DNA of 64,000 nucleotides, taken from positions 8,940,742 to 9,004,741 of the forward strand of contig JAMKCF010000003.1 in NCBI GenBank assembly GCA_023634235.1, written 5' to 3'. Source of the DNA: Pisaster brevispinus (Eukaryota > Echinodermata > Asteroidea > Forcipulatida > Asteriidae). The position numbers were made by a program, and so were the translations under genes. The notes under the pieces are model-generated. The model made no database searches and was not told the DNA's origin. It saw nothing but the letters and a program-made list of their open reading frames with translations. Shown piece by piece: positions 37,242 through 49,200 of the stretch; position 1 is the first letter of the stretch, and each line of letters opens with the position of its first letter.

Positions 37242-40200
37242 GTAGGAATAAAGAATAGAGTGTGAAGCTTTTGTCGTACAATACGATGACATTTGAACCC
37301 CATTTGACGATATCAACTCTCTAGTCTACTTCTGTTCTGGCATTCTGGCGGTCCTACTACTTGCCGTCAACTCGCCGACTTGCCGTCAACTCGCCGTCAA
37401 CTCATTTTCGTGCCGTCAACTCATTAAATATACATCAAAAAATTATAAATGGGGCATGGAAGTGTTAAATCTGGGCTAAACTACATATTTCTTATGGTTT
37501 TCGGTACAATTTTATTTACAAAAACGATTTTGTGTTGATAAATAAATAGTATAAACGCTTAGCCGTTGGCCGCAATCTTTCCTTTTCACGGAGCTTGGAC
37601 TGTACCATTCATGGTATGGGTGTGAAATGCAAGTATCAAGCTATGGATGGACATCAGAGGGCGCTATATTTGCTGCGTTTATACTATTTATTTATCAACA
37701 CAAAGTCATTTTTGTAAATGAAATTGTACCGAAACCCCATTTATAATTTTTTGATGTATATTTAATGAGTTGACGGCACGAAAATGAGTTGACGGCGAGT
37801 TGACGGCAAGTCGGTGAGTTGACGGCAAGTAGTAGGACCCCATTCTGGGGTTGCAGTACTTGATCTGTGTATCAGATCCGTTGTATCACTCGGTCTTTAT
37901 GCTGTTTATTTTGTGTGATTAAATGCATGCCACAATGTGACACAATCACACCATGGAGCTATAAACTGTCGCTGTCAGTCACTTGCTTCAGTCTTTTATT
38001 TGATATGTGACATTGACAGATGTGTGCACACAATAAGTAACGAGGTTGTCATGTGTGTGTACACACAACTGCAATTCATGTACATACATTGTGTACATGT
38101 ACATTTTTATAACATTTAAATTGAGCCATATTTTCCATCATCATGATATCATCAATATCATCATGTAAAGTTAGGGAGTTCAGCGGAAAACGTAAACACG
38201 GCAATCCCATCTGGAAGTGTGCTGAAACTGGTTGCAAACTTCATAATCAAATTATTTTCAATCGTTCCCTTTTTGCTCAAATTTTACACTAGAGTTTGTT
38301 TTTTTTAACAGTTAAATAAAGGTGTCTTCTTCCAACCCCCCAATCCAATGTAAATCCTTAAAAAAAAGAAAAAAGAAGCTTCATATTGCAAAATATACTG
38401 TTGAATTTGGCGCATACGTCAGAGCTTATACAGTGATAGTGATAGAGCCCGCCCTCTATTAGCCGATGGCAAGTTGGCATGTTGTTAATTGTTCCTTGAA
38501 ACAGGCAAATTTCCTTCAATTTGAAACCGATTATAATTGTAGAGTTCATCACTAGTACAGTAAGTAAGTTACCATGCCACTTACAATGTACCAGTCATCT
38601 AAGATAAGCAAATTCATGAAAACTTCAAACTAATCTACATGAACATGATGAAAGGCTTGTAATTTACAAAAGAATAGAATGAGGGATCTCCCAGGGTCAT
38701 TGAATTATTGGAATCGATTTTATGATGAATTATGGGATCGAAATAATACCCATACATGTAAAATTCATAACAGGGACAAAACTTGTGACCAGCCTAGAGA
38801 AATATAGTTGTCATTAGTTGAAAAAAAAAAGCATTTGATTTTGAAGACCCCTGCTTTTTTGTATTGAAGCAATTAAAATTTAAGTCTGAATGCAAAATTC
38901 CTGACAAATCATGCACTGTTTTTCATTTTAAATTCCTTTATGAAAACTGTCATCAAATTTGATTGTAATGCGACCTCAAAAGTGGTAAATTGTATGGCGA
39001 GTTTATTGAAAACTAGATTCTAGAGTGCATGTAGTTGATGGTAAGATCAAATACATGAATCTAGGCCTACTCTTTAAAATAAGAATGTACTGTCGGCTAA
39101 TTTCATTTTAAATCCTACCTCTGGTCTGTCATGTCTGTACAACAAACAAAGGTTAATCACACATTCCCTTACCTTAAGGTGAGCCCCCTACTGCCGCTTC
39201 CCAGGTTGTATTGGAAACCTTGGTGTGATCCCTGGCTAGGCGACAGTTAAAGGTATGCTCTCTGACTGGCACCCCTGAACAAAGATGACAAAATAGTGAG
39301 ACCGCCAACCTCAGTTGGTAGAGCGCCGGCACGTTAATCCGGAGGTCGTTGGGTCAAATCCCGCTCTAGTCAACGTTTCTTTGTTCAACCTCAAAATTTA
39401 AATTCAATAAAAGTTCTTATTTTTAAAAAATCTAACAAGAGACAACAGATGTCACGTTTTGGTTTCAGGCAAACAAAAGTGTAATCACACACATCAAGTA
39501 CACACACATAGTAAATAAATAGCAACTTTATTAGACTCTGATTGTGTTATTTATTTCAATCTTAAATATCTCAATCTTAGTTTGAAACCTTCAGGTCTTG
39601 GGCTCGGTTTCGGTCTTGGTTTCTGTCTTGCTCTCGGTTTCAGTCATGTCGGTCCCGGTCTTGAACTTCAGGGTCTCGACTACATCACTGGTTTTAAAAC
39701 GAGACTCGAGTTCTGCTGTTGTCTGACTGTGGATTTTGAGTTCCAGTCAGTGTCTCATGAGCAAAACTCTTAAACCATTCAAATGGAATTTAAAACTGTT
39801 TCTGGTATAGTTTTCCATTAGTACACTGATGTAGGCCTACTATACGTGTCATGCTGCCTTGTGTTGAATTCCTTCTATGTGTGTAGCTTAACGAATAGCT
39901 ATTTTAAGTAGATTTTGTGTCCCTTGTGGATGTGTTCTATACTCCTCTCTTCAGTACATTATTCTAGGCCTTATTAAGTTATAACATGATCCTGACCTAA
40001 ATGTTTGCACCCTGAATAAGATTTTAGGGCACAATACATCAGGGTCTTATTGGGCACAAATCAGTGTCAAGCAAAACCACTAGATGGTTTTGGGAAGATC
40101 CAATTTACAATATATGGTTGGGGAAAGCAACAAAAAGCATTGAGCTGTTGATGACAATTACTTGCTACAGAGCCTGTACAATGTTCAGGCCTTATATACA

Positions 40201-43200
40201 TGTACGTAATGTTCTTCACGTGGAATTAGGCAATTGCTCCATGCCCCTGGTCATGCCAAATTGTTGCTTTGGTGCTAATTGAAGAAATTTAAAATTTCCG
40301 CCATCATAAAGATGCCCTTTTCTGTAACTCAAAGGGAAACACTGCCTTGCCTACATGTACTTACAAAGTACAGTATCAGTACAGAATCTAATGTGATACC
40401 ACACTGTGTTTGTGCACACTAAATGCTAATTATTATTGAGTAGAAGTTGCATTTTGTGTAGCATTATGGTTGCTACACTGTACACATGCAATATGCTGAC
40501 ATGTTCATGTACAAAGTACACAGGAAATATTTCACTGACATTTACACTGTCATGACTGTACATTTATGTACGTTGAAATTGAAATTTGAAAGGAAGTCAC
40601 AATTTATTTTAGGAAAGTTTTACACACACTGTTCCTACTAACATCTACTTTATACAAGTGTTGTGTACAGTCTCAGTAGGACTTCCACCAAACTCTACAT
40701 TGCCTAACATTGCACGGGTAAATGTGTTAGATTCCAAGTTATAATGCTATTTAAATTTATGTTTAAAACAAACTATTTGAATTTAATTCTAATATACAAT
40801 GTATTATAAACACCATTTACCATGGAGGAAGGAAATTTGACCCTTTTCCCGTGGTACAGTACAAGTACGTTATACTCTAAAATTCTATGGAAACATTTCA
40901 TGTTGAAAAACCAAAACAAAATCCGCTTTGATATTGTTGATGGTTTGTGCAGTTCTAAAAATACATGTGGCTTGACCTTACATTAAATCGGACAAACTTT
41001 TGTCTGTGCTGGATCGGCAGCTGTGCAGTTAATACAATGCAGTGCTTGTGAAATCATAAAACTATGATAGCTGTCCGAGGACATCAGTGCTGAGTACATT
41101 GACAGGTTTTCTGAAATACAACCTGGACAGAGTACTGTATTAGAGGTTTTGTATTTCAAACAATTGGATAGGTTAATGCTGATGTGTCACTCTTTAATAC
41201 TATGGCGGGTCAAATTGACTTGAATTACTGGGTGTGCTCTTCACTGCTGAGCCAAATTTCATGGCTCTGATATGGTAGCACGAAAATCTGGTCAAATTAT
41301 GTAGTAAATGTACAGCCCATGTACATGTACTTTGTAGTATCACTAACCAGTGTTCTCCACACATAGGTTTTGGGAGGGCGGGCCGCCCTCCCAAAGTTTA
41401 AGGCCGCCCTGCCAAAGAAGTGGCCGCCCTGCTAAAATAATTGGCCGCCCTGCCAAAAAATGACAAATCACGGAACGAAAGCAACTTAAATGGCAGCGCC
41501 GAAGCTTCCTTCACACACAGACTATTTTTCGCCCTCACTTAATACGATCGAACGAGTAGCCGACGAGCCATGGCCAACTTCTAAACCGCAGCATTGAATT
41601 GCGATCGTTCATTTCAGTATACAACGTATCCTATGCACGATGCACGATGCGCGACGCACATACATGTAACCACATGGTTCTGACTGCCGAGTGTCCACCG
41701 CACGTGCATCGGCCCGGGCCCCACAACGTGTATACATGTAGTCTGCAACAGCAGGGTCCAAAGTCCAAGCTAACCAGCATTCCGCACGCTGTGATTGGCC
41801 GTTGATGGCCGCTGTAATTACCATATTCATAAGAGAGCTTGGCTAGTCTCCAACGCAGTACACGTTCACGGGCCAAGTAAAGAATTGCCGCGCATTGTGC
41901 CGCACGCCTGCAGATTGGTACAACATGTACAGCCTTGGATTAAGGCTGTTACAAACAACAACAACTTTTGCCGATGAGGGCGATGCGGGGCAAAGTTCAT
42001 GGAATTTCCTCAACTTGCGTTGTCGACCGGTCGTTGAATTAATCTCGATGATTTTATTCCAAACGAAGTTCTAAACAACCGATCCTAAAAAAATGAATCC
42101 ATGAAAATGATTGTTGATGGAAAAAGTATTATTTAGGGCAGAAATTAGGGGATAAGATCGTCCAAAAATGCAATTTTTAAACAGTTTCTTTACAACGCAT
42201 AGCCAGCTTTCTAAAAATAATAAAACCCCACACTGTGCGGCATCCTGTGTGTATGTTTTCGGCGCAGCGCACAAAGCAAAATGTATAACAAATTGTAGGT
42301 TTGAATTAGTTGTAGTAGTTTTACAATGAGGTTGTTTGGACCGAAATAGATGTCAATCATTCTCCTTAGATAGTGTCGGGGCTAGGGGGTTAATAACATT
42401 ATTTTTACGAAAAGGAATATCTCAAATGTTTTTGCTTTCACGTCCGATGACGTCATATACCAACGGGCGCCATTTTGATGACGTCATATCTACGGGCGCC
42501 ATTTTGATGACGTCATGCCGCCCTCCCCCCAAAAAAGTCTGTGGAGAACACTGACTAACACACACTTTGCAGGGCCGTGAAATTTGGCTCTGGTGCTCTG
42601 TACTCTGATGTAAGTTAGTCCCAAATGTATAGGCCCACACAGCTACTGATTTAATTAATTTCACGGTAAAATTCTAAGTGCATGAAATAAATATTGATTT
42701 TTAGTTATAAATTTTTTCTATTTAGAAAAGCAAACACGTAAAAACAAAACCATGAACAAAAACCCAATCAAGTTACAATGGTTTACTACATTGGCTAAGC
42801 CACTTTGGACACTGCTAAGCCACTAAGAGTAAGAAGAAGAATACATAAATATACATAAATAAAACTTATTAGGCCTTGAAAACAGTCAAACAAGCAAATA
42901 GAAAGACATAAAAAGTGTACAGTACACATGTAAACAGACAAGTAGGCCTACATGTAGTGTAGACAAAAGAAAATCACAATGTTTACACACACAGGTTATG
43001 AAAACAGGTTAACGATGCACGAAAGTGCAGGCACAGTGTCAGCAGTCATCATAAGGTGTGTCATGATCCAACCATGGTCTAACCTACTGGATAGATTAAA
43101 AGCTATTCAAACAAAAGAAGAACAAACAGAACAATCACAAATTGAACAATGAAAAACAAACACACTAAACAAACAGACAGACAGCATCAAAGCAAAAGGA

Positions 43201-46200
43201 AGAGACCCTCAACCCCCCAAGCCCTCCCCCCCAAAAAAAAAACCCACCCCCAAAACAAAAACAAGCCCCCCCAAAAAAAAACCAACAACAACAACAACAA
43301 ACAAACATACACTGTACAAAGTACATTACATGCAGTATGTGTAAATGACTTGAGGTTTGAAAATCAATTTAGAAAAAAACAACAACACATGAGCATCTTT
43401 TTGAGTGCAGGGACTTCGTAGAAAGTACAATGTACATTACAGTCCGTCATTGGTTTTTGGAATACAGTGTAATAAATTCATTCCTAAAATGTTGTCAAAT
43501 TCAGTGGTCAACTGTTAGAGCAGGCCTGGAATTTTGTCGTCGAGATGGCAAGGCCATTTATTATTTTGCAAATAGGGTTACAGTACATCATACTTTCGCA
43601 GGAAAACCTTATGGGAAACTGTTGAAGGGGCACCAACCAAGGCCAAGACAAGGGGCATTGGAGGCCATGGCATCCGCAGGCTTTGTGTAATTCCAGGCCT
43701 GCTAGAAAATACATAAAAGACTGTTTTTAATGCAAACTGTTTTTTTGGTTTTTTTGTTGTTGTTGGTTTTTTTTTTGGTTTTTTTTGGGGGTGCCCCTTT
43801 CTTAGGACAGGCATATTGCAATCAATGGTGACTTGTGGGGTCGGCAAACAAGTGATACAGGCCTCCCCATTTAACAGTGCGCGTGCAGTGCACAGTACAT
43901 CCATGTCCATTGTACATTTGTATCTTTGTAATTTTCAGCTGGAAACATTTCTGGAGGATTTTCAGGTGATAAGAATCGGTGGGCTTTCAGGAGGGGAACA
44001 ATATCAGGGTTTTTTCTTCGTGTACTATATTCTGTCTTTTAAAAGCTACATGTAAACTTGTACATTTAAAGTACATACATGTAGCGAGTAACACGGTTTA
44101 TCCTAAACTTTTTCAGTGACTACATGTAGCTAGCAGGACCAATAGACAGTACATGTACATGTAGCTATAGTGGGACCAGTTAGCATGTTGTCATACTAGT
44201 CCACCATCTGTGTCACCTTTCCATAGTGCATTTAGGGATGCTTTTCAACACTGAGCTAGCCAGCCGGACCACGTGGAAAGAATTTTGTCTGATCCTTCAG
44301 TGTTTTTAAAACTAGTAGCCCATTGGCAGGCCTGGAAGCACACAAAGACCACAGAAGCCATGGCCTCTGTTACATTACTCTAACTTGGCCTTGGTGCGCT
44401 CTTCAAAAGTTTCCCATAGACTTTAAAATTTTCCTCTGAAAGTGCCCTTGCAATATGAAAATGGCCTTGCCCTCTCATGCTCAAAGACAAAATTCCAGTT
44501 TTGGCCGCTTCCGAGTCGACCACTGTTGACATGGTTTAGGAAGAATGGAGTGTACCACTTTGTTTGGGTAAAATACACTCATGTATGACACTGTTGTACA
44601 CTCTACAGTATGCAAAGTGCAGTAGTTTTATCCTGTCCTTATGGAGTACAATGAAATGCTTCCTAGAAATTTCTCTAGTGCCTGTACCTTGACCTACTTT
44701 ATTTACGTACTTAACAAAACCAAGGTTATGGAAACATTCAGTGATACAAAGCAACACAATAAACAGGTAAAAGTCCAATAGAAATTGACTAAGAATAAAG
44801 GTGGCACTTCATGTGTCCTTTCACAGGGAGATCGTTTAAAACTTTTTTGTGTGTGGACATGTTGTCTTGGAAATTTGGTTCAAAGCACTTGCATGACTAC
44901 TATTACCAGTATAATTTGTAGTTTCTTAATACATGTAGTCATTGTATTGTTGAAATGATAAACACACGACCACAGGGCTTGTTGCTTAAAATGTTAACTG
45001 GACCAGAATTGCTTTTGCAAGACCAGAATACAAAATGAGAACTAAAACATTTTCTTTTTTATTTGTAAACACGTAGGCTACTGAAAGACATGTACATGTA
45101 AGAGAGGATTTATCTCATTAATTGTCATCATGGGTCAAGTACACTTTGTAGACAAGAATTGAAAGGTATTTTATCAGACTCAAAGCCAACGCTTGAACAC
45201 AATATTACAGTAAGGTATTGTTATTCTAGAAAAAACACAAGACTGCTGGACTTGTCCGAGTCATGAGTTTACTGGCCCGACACTAAAACTACTGGCCTCG
45301 GGCCTGTGGTCCAGTGTCAAATTCGAGCCCTGTGTACATGGGTTTCTTCTGTGTGTACCTTTAGCTGGTACATGTATTGTTCACTTGATGGAAGCCCCAT
45401 GTCTTGTATACTGCATGAACTTAATCTCCACAGTCTCCTGCTTGTGGAATTTTGTAGCAAGGGCCAGTTTGGCAGGAGAGTATCATGTAACCCGGCAATG
45501 CAATATTTCATTACTTTGTGTTTGTTTCTTTTCAGAACATCAGTGTCACCAAAGCCATCAACACTGTTGAGGTGCCTGTCAAGGAGAAACATGCAAGAAG
45601 TATCCTTTCAAAAATAAGGACTTGTCAACATTATGCAAGAAATCTCTTGGTTTAAAGAGGGTATTAGACCCTTCAAAGTTTGCGTCTTGCACATTAAACA
45701 TAGGGCTATCGGGTTTCCATATTGCTTTAATGTGTGAAAGAAACAAAATAGCGAACTTAAGTACAATGAAATTAAATTTAATTTACAAAAGGACACTGAC
45801 AAATCAAACCATGCATGCATGTTGCATTTACACAAACTATGTATTTTATCTGCATTTTATGTACAGTATCGTGCTCACTAGCATTGACCCAGCACAGATT
45901 CTATCCTTAACCTCAATCTCAGGTATCATCATCGGTTCCTTCACTGACAAGGGCCTGGCAGTGTTCTGGGCTGCAGTACTTAGACTCCCTCTCCAGCAGT
46001 CGGCCATCATGTGCTGGAAGTTCTGCCACACGTTACACAAAGTCATAAGGGATGGACATGAAAACGTAGGTGCCAGTTTTTGGTAACAAGTCCAAAATTG
46101 AATTAATTGACATACAATGTAGACCTTTGTCGAATCAGCTTAAAATAATCGGTTACAACTGAAAACCAGATTTTAAGTACTTCTGTTATGTACATTACAT

Positions 46201-49200
46201 TGTACATGGCGTGTCGTGCCTGAGCAGTCAAGTGCACTGCAGTGAAGCTCCGATGTTTCTGATCTGCCGAGTGGGCCAGCACCATGCTACATTAATGGGT
46301 CTCATAATTCATAGACGTCAAAACCTGTTTCTCTTTGTTCATGCTCCTTGAGCACTTTATTGGTGGATACATGTACGTGCGCTATATAAGACTCCAATAT
46401 TATTATAATTACCTGTGAAGACAATAAATACAATGAGGGGTGTTGTGGCTTAGTAGTCTTCAGAATATGGGTCTGAATCCTTGACTGGAAGACCATGATG
46501 CAAGACACAACCATTAACTGCTTCTCTTAACCCAGGTGCATACATAAATACAACCCTGTGAGTGCTGAAATATTTGCTAAAGTGCATGTGTGTATTTCAC
46601 ATCACTGCATGTTTTTTTAAGCATTACTTGCTTTGAATTCAGATAGAAAGGAAGTTTGGCATTAACTCTTTAAAGCAAAGAATGGTAACTGTAAGCCTGG
46701 TAAGCAGCACCCATTAAATGGGGGTCAAAATGGTTTGAAATTACATTAGGACTCAAATACTGTGATTAGTCAAGGCAGGGTTTGAACCCGAATTATGTGG
46801 GTATGGTGCATACGTGACATGTACATGTACATGTATGCTAGCTGACAACGCAGTCAGAGAGCTTCACACAGTGAGCTTGGACTTTGCCCAGCCCCAAGGA
46901 TTCTTGCTTTACTTCTAAATAATGTGTTAAATATTACACAGAATATACATAATACATGCATGAAACATTGATCCACTAGCCATATGGCCATGATGTCCAG
47001 GGCACTGCAGTGCCATCCACGGAAACATTTTAAAGGGATACCCCCCTTTTTTTTTGGGGGGGGGGGGAGACGGTAGCAGACTTTAATTACATATATTGTA
47101 CCTTCATTGTTCTTGGAAATGTGCACATGCTCAGATGACGTGTCGTGTCTGAGCAGTTTAGCGAATCAAACTCAATTTCTCGGGCCTGGAATAGACCTTA
47201 TGCATTGACGTCATCCAGACAACATCTTAGGGGTTAATCGATGATAAAATAATGGAATCGCGCAGATTTGTATGCGCGGCCCACATGATGTGCCAATGAG
47301 CCTCCTTTTGACCTCTAGGCGAGGTCGCCCTATGCAAATGACATAGTATGCATGAGGTCTATTACACAGAGGTCACAGAGGTCATGGCCTCTGTTGCCCT
47401 GGTTTTGGACTTGTTGCCCCTTCAAAAGTTTCACATAGACTTTAAGATATTCCAATGGAAGTGCCCTTTGCAAAATGAAAATGGCCTTGCCCTCTCAACT
47501 CAAAGATAAAAATCGAGGCCTGATTTCTGGTAGCTAAGTCATCAAGGTGTAGGTTCAAATCCTGGTCATGACACTTGTGTCCTTGACGAAGATATGTATT
47601 TAATTGCTTCTATTCACCAAGGGGAAAATGGGTACCTGTGAGGGCAGAAATGGTTTGTGATTGAATTTGAATTAGCTTGGTGTGATGCATATTTGGCAGC
47701 ACAGGCTGTATACTGCCAAGGGAGCAGGTGGATTAAGGAATGAAATAATTGGCCCAGCGACCAGGGGTAATAATGTTGAAGCGAAATGATTATTTCTTTG
47801 GAATTGCACTATTAGGCCAATATTAACATCACTATTACATTAATGCTGGGCAACTGCACTGTTCAGTGTATGTCTAATGCTATCGTGTATAAGTACCTTG
47901 CATCCCAAAGTCTGCAATTCCACCATTGTAACACACATTTACAGCGATGAGGCTTCATTGCTCAATTAGAAATTGAACAGTCTAATAGCATTAATTTAAT
48001 TTTTGGAATAAAAAACCATTGGGGGCTTATTTTTGCAAAACTGAGGCCATGCAACTTGACATAAAAACCCTAGTGTATAGCTTTTGTTTCAACATTGTCC
48101 TCAAGTATCCTCAAGCTATAGGTCTTGTTTGTCTCAGTTGTCTTGTTTAACACTAACAGTACATTATGTTTGTTACAACATAATATCATCAAGCCTTCAT
48201 TTGGAACCTTCGGTTACCAAGTACACTGCATTACCGTCTGATGGATTCAAAATGGCACACTGTAACAGGTCCTAAATGTTCCATCGATATAGACATGACT
48301 TACAACAATGTACAATGTACGCAGTCTGTAATAAGTATCCTGTGCACAAGCGTGTTTTATTCCACAATCAAACACTGCACTGTTGATCCAATGGGACACT
48401 GTGTATTCACAAGCAGTTTGTTAATAAAATTACCCGTCCAGCGCTGACAATAGGGCCCAAGGAGTTTGGCTGCGTGTATATAAATGAAGAGTAACTGTCT
48501 CTTGGGTTCGGAGAGAGTCCCCAGAGTGTGTCACCTTCTAGAATATCAGTTGACTCACTCGCTCAACTCAAGACGTTGAGCTTGGGAAGTAGGCCAAATC
48601 TTTGTCATTCAATTTATCTGAATCTCTTTACAGTAGGTGTTTGTGTGTTGATGCATTGTATTTTACATATGTACTACAGTTAGTATACGGAATGTGGAGT
48701 GTCCAAAGTACATACACATTATATGTACACCGCACAATGTACAGTGTAGGTGTTTCAGAACCAGTACTGCATTAAATCGGTTTATTTCAACTTTATTTTG
48801 TGGCAGTCCAGGGCAGGAAGATCACCATAAACAATTCAGCTTTATTTAAAAAAAAAAATTTTCAGCTTTATCATTGATCCACATAAAATTTACATACTAA
48901 AATTGTTATGTTTTCATTAAAAAAAAAGGCAATGTAAATAAAAAATTAAAAATGTCATAAACGTCTACAGCAAACAACGAAAAGCAGTTCATGTTTTATC
49001 TAGGATTTTGTGCCCATACAATGACATTTGCATCAGTACTATTACGTACATACGTGCATGCTTATTTTGGTTTTTGCAATTGAAATAAACAGTGGTGAGC
49101 TGGGGATCATTTAATTGTGGACATTCTATTGTACAGTGTGCATTTGCTACCCTTCATTTCCTCCGTACAAAGAGGAACAGAAGGTCCTGGAATTCATGCT

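Larger units (their letters stand above)
37242..45535 (+). other. HIP1 intron 1 (8.3 kb)
   Basis: The largest intron of the gene in this window. It has collected two complete inverted-repeat elements (37349-37840 and 41348-42553), a tRNA-Asn-like sequence (39301-39373), two copies of an AGGCCTGGA-ended repeat, low-complexity A/C runs (43180-43310) and T/G runs (43740-43795). No other gene is recognised inside it. Confidence 0.8.

Noticed and set aside
43149..43421. Lys/Pro/Asn-rich 90-codon frame
   Set aside because: Translation of A/C homopolymer-rich DNA.
45622..46086. 154-codon + frame
   Set aside because: It is intron sequence read through into HIP1 exon 3. The true exon starts at the acceptor at 45922, confirmed by phase and homology.
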